Assembly (NCBI GenBank): GCA_037893225.1
Contig: JAZGUH010000103.1
Location: 2,852,001 to 2,916,000, forward strand
DNA length: 64,000 nt
Source: Hippasteria phrygiana
Taxonomy: Eukaryota > Echinodermata > Asteroidea > Valvatida > Goniasteridae
Reading direction: 5' to 3'
This document shows, piece by piece, positions 25,820 to 38,600 of this stretch (position 1 is its first letter; the number at the start of each line of letters is the position of its first letter). The notes beneath the pieces were generated by a model, which had not been told where the DNA came from, made no database searches, and worked only from the letters and a program-made list of their open reading frames with translations. Made by a program: the position numbers and the translations under genes.

Positions 25820-28800
25820 TATGGGTAGCTTAGATCTAGCGCAACAATTTCAGGCCATTGCCAGCTTCACAGCGTTAGAACTCTTCGAGAAAATTAAAAC
25901 CTCGCAACACATTTCTTCCTGTGAACCCTGTGTGCGTTCTTCCGTTTACTGTATTGTAACTGCTTAACGTTTGCCAAATTTTCAGATGAACGCCTCTCCT
26001 TTCCCTGTTCATAATTGAATGGTATATTGACCAAATCCAGTCATTTTTACACTGATGGGTAGCTTAGATATAGCGCAACAATTGCAGACCATCGCCAGCT
26101 TCACAGCGTTAGAACTCTTCGAGAAAATTCAACCCTCGCAACAAATTTCTTCCCGTGAACTGTGTGTGCGTTCTCCCGTTTACTGCATTGTGGCTGCTTA
26201 ACGTTTGCCAAATTTTCAGATGAACGCCCCTCCTGTCCCTGTTCATAATTGAATGGTATATTGACCAAATCCAGTCATTTTTACACTGATGGGTAGCTTA
26301 GATCTAGCGCAACAATTTGAGACCATCGCCAGCTTCACAGCGTTAGAACTCTTCGAGAAAATTCAAACCTCGCAACTAATTTCTTTCTGTGAACTCTGTG
26401 TGCCTTCTCCCGTTTACTGCATTGTGGCTGCTTAACGTTTGCCAAATTTTCAGATGAACGCCTCTCCTTTCCCTGTTCATAATTGAATGGTATATTAACC
26501 AAATCCAGTAATTTTTACACGTATGGGTAGCTTAGATATAGCGCAACAATTGCAGACCATCGCCAGCTTCACAGCGTTAGAACTCTTCGAGAAAATTCAA
26601 CCCTCGCAACAAATTTCTTCCCGTGTACTGTGTGTGCGTTCTCCCGTTTACTGCATTGTGGCTGCTTAACGTTTGCCAAATTTTCAGATGAACGCCCCTC
26701 CTTTCCCTGTTCATAATTGAATGGAATATTGACCAAATCCAGTCATTTTTACACTGATGGGTAGCTTAGATCTAGCGCAACAATTTCAGACCATCGCCAG
26801 CTTCACAGCGTTAGAACTCTTCGAGAAAATTCAAACCTCGCAACACATTTCTTCCTGTGAACCCTGTGTGCGTTCTCCCGTTTACTGCATTGTGGCTGCT
26901 TAACGTTTGCCAAATTTTCAGATGAACGCCCCTCCTTTCCCTGTTCATAATTTAATGGTATATTCACCAAATCCAGTTATTTTTACACTTATGGGTAGCT
27001 TAGATCTAGCGCAACAATTTGAGACCATCGCCAGCTTGACAGCGTTAGAACTCTTCGAGAAAATTCAAACCTCGCAACAACTTTTTTTCCATGAACTCTG
27101 TGTGCGTTCTCCCGTTTACTGCATTGTGACTGCTTAACGTTTGCCAAATTTTCAGATGAACGCCCCTCCTTTCCCTGTTGATAATTGAATAGTATATGGA
27201 CCAAATCCAGTCATTTTTACACGTATGGGTAGCTTAGATCTAGCGCAACAATTTCAGGCCATTGCCAGCTTCACAGCGTTAGAACTCTTCGAGAAAATTA
27301 AAACCTCGCAACACATTTCTTCCTGTGAACCCTGTGTGCGTTCTTCCGTTTACTGTATTGTAACTGCTTAACGTTTGCCAAATTTTCAGATGAACGCCTC
27401 TCCTTTCCCTGTTCATAATTGAATGGTATATTGACCAAATCCAGTCATTTTTACACTGATGGGTAGCTTAGATATAGCGCAACAATTGCAGACCATCGCC
27501 AGCTTCACAGCGTTAGAACTCTTCGAGAAAATTCAACCCTCGCAACAAATTTCTTCCCGTGAACTGTGTGTGCGTTCTCCCGTTTACTGCATTGTGGCTG
27601 CTTAACGTTTGCCAAATTTTCAGATGAACGCCCCTCCTTTCCCTGTTCATAATTGAATGGTATATTAACCAAATCCAGTAATTTTTACACGTATGGGTAG
27701 CTTAGATATAGCGCAACAATTGCAGACCATCGCCAGCTTCACAGCGTTAGAACTCTTCGAGAAAATTCAACCCTCGCAACAAATTTCTTCCCGTGTACTG
27801 TGTGTGCGTTCTCCCGTTTACTGCATTGTGGCTGCTTAACGTTTGCCAAATTTTCAGATGAACGCCCCTCCTTTCCCTGTTCATAATTGAATGGTATATT
27901 GACCAAATCCAGTCATTTTTACACTGATGGGTAGCTTAGATATAGCGCAACAATTGCAGACCATCGCCAGCTTCACAGCGTTAGAACTCTTCGAGAAAAT
28001 TCAACCCTCGCAACAAATTTCTTCCCGTGAACTGTGTGTGCGTTCTCCCGTTTACTGCATTGTGGCTGCTTAACGTTTGCCAAATTTTCAGATGAACGCC
28101 CCTCCTTTCCCTGTTCATAATTGAATGGTATATTGACCAAATCCAGTCATTTTTACACTGATGGGTAGCTTAGATCTAGCGCAACAATTTGAGACCATCG
28201 CCAGCTTCACAGCGTTAGAACTCTTCGAGAAAATTCAAACCTCGCAACTAATTTCTTTCTGTGAACTCTGTGTGCCTTCTCCCGTTTACTGCATTGTGGC
28301 TGCTTAACGTTTGCCAAATTTTCAGATGAACGCCTCTCCTTTCCCTGTTCATAATTGAATGGTATATTAACCAAATCCAGTAATTTTTACACGTATGGGT
28401 AGCTTAGATATAGCGCAACAATTGCAGACCATCGCCAGCTTCACAGCGTTAGAACTCTTCGAGAAAATTCAACCCTCGCAACAAATTTCTTCCCGTGTAC
28501 TGTGTGTGCGTTCTCCCGTTTACTGCATTGTGGCTGCTTAACGTTTGCCAAATTTTCAGATGAACGCCCCTCCTTTCCCTGTTCATAATTGAATGGAATA
28601 TTGACCAAATCCAGTCATTTTTACACTGATGGGTAGCTTAGATCTAGCGCAACAATTTCAGACCATCGCCAGCTTCACAGCGTTAGAACTCTTCGAGAAA
28701 ATTCAAACCTCGCAACACATTTCTTCCTGTGAACCCTGTGTGCGTTCTCCCGTTTACTGCATTGTGGCTGCTTAACGTTTGCCAAATTTTCAGATGAACG

Positions 28801-28900
28801 CCCCTCCTTTCCCTGTTCATAATTGAATGGTATATTCACCAAATCCAGTTATTTTTACACTTATGGGTAGCTTAGATCTAGCGCAACAATTTGAGACCAT
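25820..28900 (+). repeat. Mosaic of domain II blocks with 1872-, 3978- and 5382-bp offsets
   Basis: About 25.82-26.95 kb matches 21.84-22.97 kb (offset 3978). At about 26.95 kb the match switches to the block at 21.57 kb (offset 5382), signalled by 'ataatttaatgg' and 'tatatggacc' (27195). From about 27.9 kb the order seen at 26.0-26.9 kb repeats with an offset of 1872, for example 'gaatggaatattg' at 26719 and 28591. The switches fall inside monomers and keep the 234-bp phase. Confidence 0.7.
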
Positions 28901-29488
28901 CGCCAGCTTCACAGCGTTAGAACACTTCGAGAAAATTCAAACCTCGCAACTAATTTCTTTCTGTGAACTCTGTGTGCGTTCTCCCGTTTACTGCATTGTG
29001 GCTGCTTAATGTTTGCCAAATTTTCAGATGAACGCCCCTCTTTTCCCTGTTCATAACTGAATGGTATACTGACCAAATCCAGTAATTTTTACACGTATGG
29101 GTAGCTTAGATATAGCGCAACAATTTCAGACCATCGCCAGCTTCACAGCGTTAGAACTCTTCGAGAAAAATCAAACCTCGCATCAAATTTCTTCCTGTGA
29201 ACTCTGTGTGCGTTCTTTCGTTTACTGCATTGTGACTGCTTAACGTTTGCCACATTTTCAGATGAACGCCACTCCTTTCCCTGTTCATAATTGCATGGGA
29301 TATTGACCAAATCCAGTAATGTTCACACGTATGGGTAGCTTAGATCTAGCGCAACAATTTCAGACCATCGCCAGCTTCACAGCGTTAGAACTCTTCGAGA
29401 AAATTCAAACCTCGCAACACATTTCTTCCTGTGAACCCTGTGTGCGTTCTCCCGTTTACTGCATTGTGGCTGCTTAACGTTTGCCAAA

Positions 29489-29491
29489 TTT
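29489..29491. other. One-base T deletion in a monomer
   Basis: 'ccaaattttcag' is 'ccaaatttcag' here. It shifts the array phase by one base and produces the 701-bp spacing between the two similar monomers at about 28827 and 29528. Confidence 0.85.
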
Positions 29492-30051
29492 CAGATGAAC
29501 GCCCCTCCTTTCCCTGTTCATAATTGAATGGTATATTCACCAAATCCAGTTATTTTTACACTAATGGGTAGCTTAGATCTAGCGCAACAATTTGAGACCA
29601 TCGCCAGCTTCACAGCGTTAGAACACTTCGAGAAAATTCAAACCTCGCAACTAATTTCTTTCTGTGAACTCTGTGTGCGTTCTCCCGTTTACTGCATTGT
29701 GGCTGCTTAATGTTTGCCAAATTTTCAGATGAACGCCCCTCCTTTCCCTGTTCATAACTGAATGGTATACTGACCAAATCCAGTAATTTTTACACGTATG
29801 GGTAGCTTAGATATAGCGCAACAATTTCAGACCATCGCCAGCTTCACAGCGTTAGAACTCTTCGAGAAAAATCAAACCTCGCATCAAATTTCTTCCTGTG
29901 AACTCTGTGTGCGTTCTTTCGTTTACTGCATTGTGACTGCTTAACGTTTGCCACATTTTCAGATGAACGCCACTCCTTTCCCTGTTCATAATTGCATGGG
30001 ATATTGACCAAATCCAGTAATGTTCACACGTATGGGTAGCTTAGATATAGC

Positions 30052-32865
30052 GCAACAATTTCAGACCATCGCCAGCTTCACAGCGTTAGAACTATTCGAG
30101 AAAATTCAAACCTCGCAACAAATGTCTTTCTGTTAACTCTGTGTGCGTTCTCCCGTTTAATGCATTGTGGCTGCTTAACGTTTGCCAAATGTTCAGATGA
30201 ACGCCCCTCCTTTCCCTGTTCATAATTGAATGAGATATTGACCAAATCCAGTAATTGTCACACGTATGGGTAGCTTAGATCTAGCGCAACAATTAGAGCC
30301 CATCGCCAGCTTCACAGCGTTAGAACTCTTCGAGAAAATTCAAACCTCGCAACTAATTTCTTTCTGTGAACTCTGTGTGCGTTCTCCCGTTTACTGCATT
30401 GTGGCTGCTTAACGTTTGCCAAATTGTCAGATGAACGCCCCTCCTTTCCCTGTTCATAATTGAATGGTATATTGACCAAATCCAGTAATATTCACACGTA
30501 TGGGTAGCTTAGATATAGCGCAACAATTTCAGACCATCGCTAGCTTCACAGCGTTAGAACTCTTCGAGAAAAATCAAACCTCGCATCAAATTTCTTCCCG
30601 TGAACTCTGTGTGCGTTCTTCCGTTTACTCCATTGTGACTGCTTAACGTTTGCCAAATTGTCAGATGAACGCCCCTCCTTTCCCTGTTCATAATTGAATG
30701 GTATATTGACCAAATCCAGTCATTTTTACACGTATGGGTAGCTTAGATCTAGCGCAACAATTTCAGACCATCGCCAGCTTCACAGCGTTAGAACTCTTCG
30801 AGAAAATTCAAACCTCGCAACACATTTCTTCCTGTGAACCCTGTGTGCGTTCTTTCGTTTACTGTATTGTAACTGCTTAACGTTTGCCACATTTTCAGAT
30901 GAACGCCCCTCCTTTCCCTGTTCATAATTGAATGGGATATTGACCAAATCCAACAATTTTCACACGTATGGGTAGCTCAGATATAGCGCAACAATTTGAG
31001 ACCATCGCCAGCTTCACAGCGTTAGAACTCTTCGAGAAAATTCAAACCTCGCAACAAATTTCTTTCTGTGAACTCTGTGTGCGTTCTCCCGTTTACTGCA
31101 TTGTGGCTGCTTAACGTTTGCCAAATTTTCAGATGAACGCCCCTCCTTTCCCTGTTCATAATTGAATGGTATATTGACCAAATCCAGTAATTTTTACACG
31201 TATGGGTAGCTTAGAGATAGCGCAACAATTGCTGACCATCGCCAGCTTCACAGCGTTAGAACTCTTCGAGAAAATTCAAACCTCGCATCAAATTTCTTCC
31301 TGTGAACTCTGTGTGCGTTCTTCCGTTTACTGCATTGTGACTGCTTAACGTTTGCCACATTTTCAGATGAACGCCCCTCCTTTCCCTGTTCATAATTGAA
31401 TGGGATATTGACCAAATCCAGTAATTTTCACACGTATGGGTAGCTTAGATCTAGCGCAACAATTTCAGACCATCGCCAGCTTCACAGCGTTAGAACTATT
31501 CGAGAAAATTCAAACCTCGCAACAAATGTCTTTCTGTTAACTCTGTGTGCGTTCTCCCGTTTAATGCATTGTGGCTGCTTAACGTTTGCCAAATGTTCAG
31601 ATGAACGCCCCTCCTTTCCCTGTTCATAATTGAATGAGATATTGACCAAATCCAGTAATTGTCACACGTATGGGTAGCTTAGATCTAGCGCAACAATTAG
31701 AGCCCATCGCCAGCTTCACAGCGTTAGAACTCTTCGAGAAAATTCAAACCTCGCAACTAATTTCTTTCTGTGAACTCTGTGTGCGTTCTCCCGTTTACTG
31801 CATTGTGGCTGCTTAACGTTTGCCAAATTGTCAGATGAACGCCCCTCCTTTCCCTGTTCATAATTGAATGGTATATTGACCAAATCCAGTAATATTCACA
31901 CGTATGGGTAGCTTAGATATAGCGCAACAATTTCAGACCATCGCTAGCTTCACAGCGTTAGAACTCTTCGAGAAAAATCAAACCTCGCATCAAATTTCTT
32001 CCCGTGAACTCTGTGTGCGTTCTTCCGTTTACTCCATTGTGACTGCTTAACGTTTGCCAAATTTTCAGATGAACGCCCCTCCTTTCCCTGTTCATAATTG
32101 AATAGTATATTGACCAAATCCAGTCATTTTTACACGTATGGGTAGCTTAGATCTAGCGCAACAATTTCAGACCATCGCCAGCTTCACAGCGTTAGAACTC
32201 TTCGAGAAAATTCAAACCTCGCAACACATTTCTTCCTGTGAACCCTGTGTGCGTTCTTTCGTTTACTGTATTGTAACTGCTTAACGTTTGCCACATTTTC
32301 AGATGAACGCCCCTCCTTTCCCTGTTCATAATTGAATGGGATATTGACCAAATCCAACAATTTTCACACGTATGGGTAGCTCAGATATAGCGCAACAATT
32401 TGAGACCATCGCCAGCTTCACAGCGTTAGAACTCTTCGAGAAAATTCAAACCTCGCAACAAATTTCTTTCTGTGAACTCTGTGTGCGTTCTCCCGTGTAC
32501 TGCATTGTGGCTGCTTAACGTTTGCCAAATTTTCAGATGAACGCCCCTCCTTTCCCTGTTCATAATTGAATGGTATATTGACCAAATCCAGTAATTTTTA
32601 CACGTATGGGTAGCTTAGAGATAGCGCAACAATTGCTGACCATCGCCAGCTTCACAGCGTTAGAACTCTTCGAGAAAATTCAAACCTCGCATCAAATTTC
32701 TTCCTGTGAACTCTGTGTGCGTTCTTCCGTTTACTGCATTGTGACTGCTTAACGTTTGCCACATTTTCAGATGAACGCCCCTCCTTTCCCTGTTCATAAT
32801 TGAATGGGATATTGACCAAATCCAGTAATTTTCACACGTATGGGTAGCTTAGATCTAGCGCAACA
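30052..32865 (+). repeat. 6-monomer tandem repeat (1404 bp), two copies
   Basis: About 30.05-31.46 kb and 31.46-32.87 kb are consecutive copies of a six-monomer block. Shared private variants are 'gaactattcg', 'aattgtcacacg', 'aaattgtcagatg', 'gtagctcag' and 'caattgctgacc'. A few substitutions differ, such as 'cccgtttac' at about 31090 against 'cccgtgtac' at about 32494, and a second 'aaattgtcag' at about 30655 only. The match ends where 'caatttcagacc' (about 31460) meets 'caatttgagacc' (about 32864). A third copy starts at about 34.26 kb, 2808 bp after the second. Confidence 0.85.
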
Positions 32866-34259
32866 ATTTGAGACCATCGCCAGCTTCATAGCGTGAGAAC
32901 TCTTCGAGAAAATTCAAACCTCGCAACAACTTTTTTTCCATGAACTCTGTGTGCGTTCTCCCTTTTACTGCATTGTGACTGCTTAACGTTTGCCAAATTT
33001 TCAGATGAACGCCCCTCCTTTCCCTGTTCATAATTGAATAGTATATTGACCAAATCCAGTCATTTTTACACTGATGGGTAGCTTAGATATAGCGCAACAA
33101 TTGCAGACCATCGCCAGCTTCACAGCGTTAGAACTCTTCGAGAAAAATCAAACCTCGCATCAAATTTCTTCCTGTGAACTCTGTGTGCGTTCTTTCGTTT
33201 ACTGCATTGTGACTGCTTAACGTTTGCCACATTTTCAGATGAACGCCCCTCCTTTCCCTGTTCATAATTGAATGAGATATTGACCAAATCCAGTAATTTT
33301 CACACGTATGGGTAGCTTAGATCTAGCGCAACAATTTGAGACCATCGCCAGCTTCACAGCGTTAGAACTCTTCGAGAAAATTCAAACCTCGCAACAAATT
33401 TCTTTCTGTTAACTCTGTGTGCGTTCTCCCGTTTAATGCATTGTGGCTGCTTAACGTTTGCCAAATGTTCAGACGAACGCCCCTCCTTTACCTGTTCATA
33501 ATTGAATGAGATATTGACCAAATCCAGTAATTTTCACACGTATGGGTAGCTTAGATCTAGCGCAACAATTATAGACCATCGCCAGCTTCACAGCGTTAGA
33601 GCTCTTCGAGAAAATTCAAACCTCGCAACAACTTTTTTTCCATGAACTCTGTGTGCGTTCTCCCTTTTACTGCATTGTGACTGCTTAACGTTTGCCAAAT
33701 TTTCAGATGAACGCCCCTCCTTTCCCTGTTCATAATTGAATAGTATATTGACCAAATCCAGTCATTTTTACACTGATGGGTAGCTTAGATATAGCGCAAC
33801 AATTGCAGACCATCGCCAGCTTCACAGCGTTAGAACTCTTCGAGAAAAATCAAACCTCGCATCAAATTTCTTCCTGTGAACTCTGTGTGCGTTCTTTCGT
33901 TTACTGCATTGTGACTGCTTAACGTTTGCCACATGTTCAGATGAACGCCCCTCCTTTCCCTGTTCATAATTGAATGGTATATTGACCAAATCCAGTCATT
34001 TTTACACTGATGGGTAGCTTAGATCTAGCGCAACAATTTCAGACCATCGCCAGCTTCACAGCGTTAGAACTCTTCGAGAAAATTCAAACCTCGCAACACA
34101 TTTCTTCCTGTGAACTCTGTGTGCGTTCTTTCGTTTACTGCATTGTGACTGCTTAACGTTTGCCACATTTTCAGATGAACGCCACTCCTTTCCCTGTTCA
34201 TAATTGCATGGGATATTGACCAAATCCAGTAATGTTCACACGTATGGGTAGCTTAGATA

Positions 34260-35670
34260 TAGCGCAACAATTTCAGACCATCGCCAGCTTCACAGCGTTA
34301 GAACTATTCGAGAAAATTCAAACCTCGCAACAAATGTCTTTCTGTTAACTCTGTGTGCGTTCTCCCGTTTAATGCATTGTGGCTGCTTAACGTTTGCCAA
34401 ATGTTCAGATGAACGCCCCTCCTTTCCCTGTTCATAATTGAATGAGATATTGACCAAATCCAGTAATTGTCACACGTATGGGTAGCTTAGATCTAGCGCA
34501 ACAATTAGAGCCCATCGCCAGCTTCACAGCGTTAGAACTCTTCGAGAAAATTCAAACCTCGCAACTAATTTCTTTCTGTGAACTCTGTGTGCGTTCTCCC
34601 GTTTACTGCATTGTGGCTGCTTAACGTTTGCCAAATTGTCAGATGAACGCCCCTCCTTTCCCTGTTCATAATTGAATGGTATATTGACCAAATCCAGTAA
34701 TATTCACACGTATGGGTAGCTTAGATATAGCGCAACAATTTCAGACCATCGCTAGCTTCACAGCGTTAGAACTCTTCGAGAAAAATCAAACCTCGCATCA
34801 AATTTCTTCCCGTGAACTCTGTGTGCGTTCTTCCGTTTACTCCATTGTGACTGCTTAACGTTTGCCAAATTTTCAGATGAACGCCCCTCCTTTCCCTGTT
34901 CATAATTGAATAGTATATTGACCAAATCCAGTCATTTTTACACGTATGGGTAGCTTAGATCTAGCGCAACAATTTCAGACCATCGCCAGCTTCACAGCGT
35001 TAGAACTCTTCGAGAAAATTCAAACCTCGCAACACATTTCTTCCTGTGAACCCTGTGTGCGTTCTTTCGTTTACTGTATTGTAACTGCTTAACGTTTGCC
35101 ACATTTTCAGATGAACGCCCCTCCTTTCCCTGTTCATAATTGAATGGGATATTGACCAAATCCAACAATTTTCACACGTATGGGTAGCTCAGATATAGCG
35201 CAACAATTTGAGACCATCGCCAGCTTCACAGCGTTAGAACTCTTCGAGAAAATTCAAACCTCGCAACAAATTTCTTTCTGTGAACTCTGTGTGCGTTCTC
35301 CCGTTTACTGCATTGTGGCTGCTTAACGTTTGCCAAATTTTCAGATGAACGCCCCTCCTTTCCCTGTTCATAATTGAATGGTATATTGACCAAATCCAGT
35401 AATTTTTACACGTATGGGTAGCTTAGAGATAGCGCAACAATTGCTGACCATCGCCAGCTTCACAGCGTTAGAACTCTTCGAGAAAATTCAAACCTCGCAT
35501 CAAATTTCTTCCTGTGAACTCTGTGTGCGTTCTTCCGTTTACTGCATTGTGACTGCTTAACGTTTGCCACATTTTCAGATGAACGCCCCTCCTTTCCCTG
35601 TTCATAATTGAATGGGATATTGACCAAATCCAGTAATTTTCACACGTATGGGTAGCTTAGATCTAGCGCA
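34260..35670 (+). repeat. Third copy of the 1404-bp six-monomer block
   Basis: It carries 'gaactattcg', 'aaattgtcagatg', 'gtagctcag' (about 35187) and 'caattgctgacc' (35441) in the same order as the copies at 30.05 and 31.46 kb. It is separated from them by six monomers of other types. Confidence 0.8.
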
Positions 35671-38600
35671 ACAATTTCAGACCATCGCCAGCTTCATAGC
35701 GTGAGAACTCTTCGAGAAAATTCAAACCTCGCAACAACTTTTTTTCCATGAACTCTGTGTGCGTTCTCCCTTTTACTGCATTGTGACTGCTTAACGTTTG
35801 CCAAATTTTCAGATGAACGCCCCTCCTTTCCCTGTTCATAATTGAATAGTATATTGACCAAATCCAGTCATTTTTACACTGATGGGTAGCTTAGATATAG
35901 CGCAACAATTGCAGACCATCGCCAGCTTCACAGCGTTAGAACTCTTCGAGAAAAATCAAACCTCGCATCAAATTTCTTCCTGTGAACTCTGTGTGCGTTC
36001 TTTCGTTTACTGCATTGTGACTGCTTAACGTTTGCCACATTTTCAGATGAACGCCCCTCCTTTCCCTGTTCATAATTGAATGAGATATTGACCAAATCCA
36101 GTAATTTTCACACGTATGGGTAGCTTAGATCTAGCGCAACAATTATAGACCATCGCCAGCTTCACAGCGTTAGAGCTCTTCGAGAAAATTCAAACCTCGC
36201 AACAACTTTTTTTCCATGAACTCTGTGTGCGTTCTCCCTTTTACTGCATTGTGACTGCTTAACGTTTGCCAAATTTTCAGATGAACGCCCCTCCTTTCCC
36301 TGTTCATAATTGAATAGTATATTGACCAAATCCAGTCATTTTTACACTGATGGGTAGCTTAGATATAGCGCAACAATTGCAGACCATCGCCAGCTTCACA
36401 GCGTTAGAACTCTTCGAGAAAAATCAAACCTCGCATCAAATTTCTTCCTGTGAACTCTGTGTGCGTTCTTTCGTTTACTGCATTGTGACTGCTTAACGTT
36501 TGCCACATGTTCAGATGAACGCCCCTCCTTTCCCTGTTCATAATTGAATGGTATATTGACCAAATCCAGTCATTTTTACACTGATGGGTAGCTTAGATCT
36601 AGCGCAACAATTTCAGACCATCGCCAGCTTCACAGCGTTAGAACTCTTCGAGAAAATTCAAACCTCGCAACACATTTCTTCCTGTGAACCCTGTGTGCGT
36701 TCTCCCGTTTACTGCATTGTGGCTGCTTAACGTTTGCCAAATTTTCAGATGAACGCCCCTCCTTTCCCTGTTCATAATTGAATGGTATATTCACCAAATC
36801 CAGTTATTTTTACACTTATGGGTAGCTTAGATCTAGCGCAACAATTTGAGACCATCGCCAGCTTGACAGCGTTAGAACTCTTTGAGAAAATTAAAACCTC
36901 GCAACTAATTTCTTTCTGTGAACTCTGTGTGCCTTCTCCCGTTTACTGCATTGTGGCTGCTTAACGTTTGCCAAATTTTCAGATGAACGCCTCTCCTTTC
37001 CCTGTTCATAATTGAATGGTATATTGACCAAATCCAGTAATTTTTACACGTATGGGTAGCTTAGGTATAGCGCAACAATTTCAGACCATCGCCAGCTTCA
37101 CAGCGTTAGAACTATTCGAGAAAATTCAAACCTCGCAACAAATGTCTTTCTGTTAACTCTGTGTGCGTTCTCCCGTTTAATGCATTGTGGCTGCTTAACG
37201 TTTGCCAAATGTTCAGATGAACGCCCCTCCTTTCCCTGTTCATAATTGAATGAGATATTGACCAAATCCAGTAATTTTCACACGTATGGGTAGCTTAGAT
37301 CTAGCGCAACAATTAGAGCCCATCGCCAGCTTCACAGCGTTAGAACTCTTCGAGAAAATTCAAACCTCGCAACTAATTTCTTTCTGTGAACTCTGTGTGC
37401 GTTCTCCCGTTTACTGCATTGTGGCTGCTTAACGTTTGCCAAATTTTCAGATGAACGCCCCTCCTTTCCCTGTTCATAATTGAATGGTATATTGACCAAA
37501 TCCAGTAATATTTACACGTATGGGTAGCTTAGATATAGCGCAACAATTTCAGACCATCGCCAGCTTCACAGCGTTAGAACTCTTCGAGAAAAATCAAACC
37601 TCGCATCAAATTTCTTCCCGTGAACTCTGTGTGCGTTCTTCCGTTTACTCCATTGTGACTGCTTAACGTTTGCCAAATTTTCAGATGAACGCCCCTCCTT
37701 TCCCTGTTCATAATTGAATGGTATATTGACCAAATCCAGTCATTTTTACACTGATGGGTAGCTTAGATCTAGCGCAACAATTTGAGACCATCGCCAGCTT
37801 CACAGCGTTAGAACTCTTCGAGAAAATTCAAACCTCGCAACTAATTTCTTTCTGTGAACTCTGTGTGCCTTCTCCCGTTTACTGCATTGTGGCTGCTTAA
37901 CGTTTGCCAAATTTTCAGATGAACGCCTCTCCTTTCCCTGTTCATAATTGAATGGTATATTAACCAAATCCAGTAATTTTTACACGTATGGGTAGCTTAG
38001 ATATAGCGCAACAATTGCAGACCATCGCCAGCTTCACAGCGTTAGAACTCTTCGAGAAAATTCAACCCTCGCAACAAATTTCTTCCCGTGTACTGTGTGT
38101 GCGTTCTCCCGTTTACTGCATTGTGGCTGCTTAACGTTTGCCAAATTTTCAGATGAACGCCCCTCCTTTCCCTGTTCATAATTGAATGGAATATTGACCA
38201 AATCCAGTCATTTTTACACTGATGGGTAGCTTAGATCCAGCGCAACAATTTCAGACCATCGCCAGCTTCACTTCGTTAGAACTCTTCGAGAAAATTCAAA
38301 CCTCGCAACACATTTCTTCCTGTGAACCCTGTGTGCGTTCTCCCGTTTACTGCATTGTGGCTGCTTAACGTTTGCCAAATTTTCAGATGAACGCCCCTCC
38401 TTTCCCTGTTCATAATTGAATGGTATATTCACCAAATCCAGTTATTTTTACACTTATGGGTAGCTTAGATCTAGCGCAACAATTTGAGACCATCGCCAGC
38501 TTGACAGCGTTAGAACTCTTCGAGAAAATTCAAACCTCGCAACTAATTTCTTTCTGTGAACTCTGTGTGCCTTCTCCCGTTTACTGCATTGTGGCTGCTT

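Larger units (their letters stand above)
13201..29300 (+). repeat. Array domain II
   Basis: This domain is defined by monomers in which 'tattgacc' is changed to 'tattcacc' (14093, 14794, 15496, 16433, 18070, 19709, 21580, 22985, 23687, 26962, 28835; also 29536 just past the boundary). The change removes an in-frame stop and yields 60-codon frames. Associated types carry 'cccgtgtactgtg', 'cttaggtatagcg', 'gtatattaacc' or 'gaatggaatattg'. Related blocks are offset by 3510, 3978, 5382 and 1872 bp. Similar monomers reappear at about 36.5-41 kb inside domain III. Boundaries are approximate. Confidence 0.7.

Noticed and set aside
30971..30990. tRNA or tRNA-derived SINE ancestry, suggested by 'gggtagctcag' and by 'cttcgag' about 58 bases downstream
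   Set aside because: The A-box and B-box resemblances are partial, the majority form is 'gtagcttag', no cloverleaf can be drawn, and there is no poly(A) or target-site duplication. The 'ctcag' form is a derived single-base variant in a few monomers.
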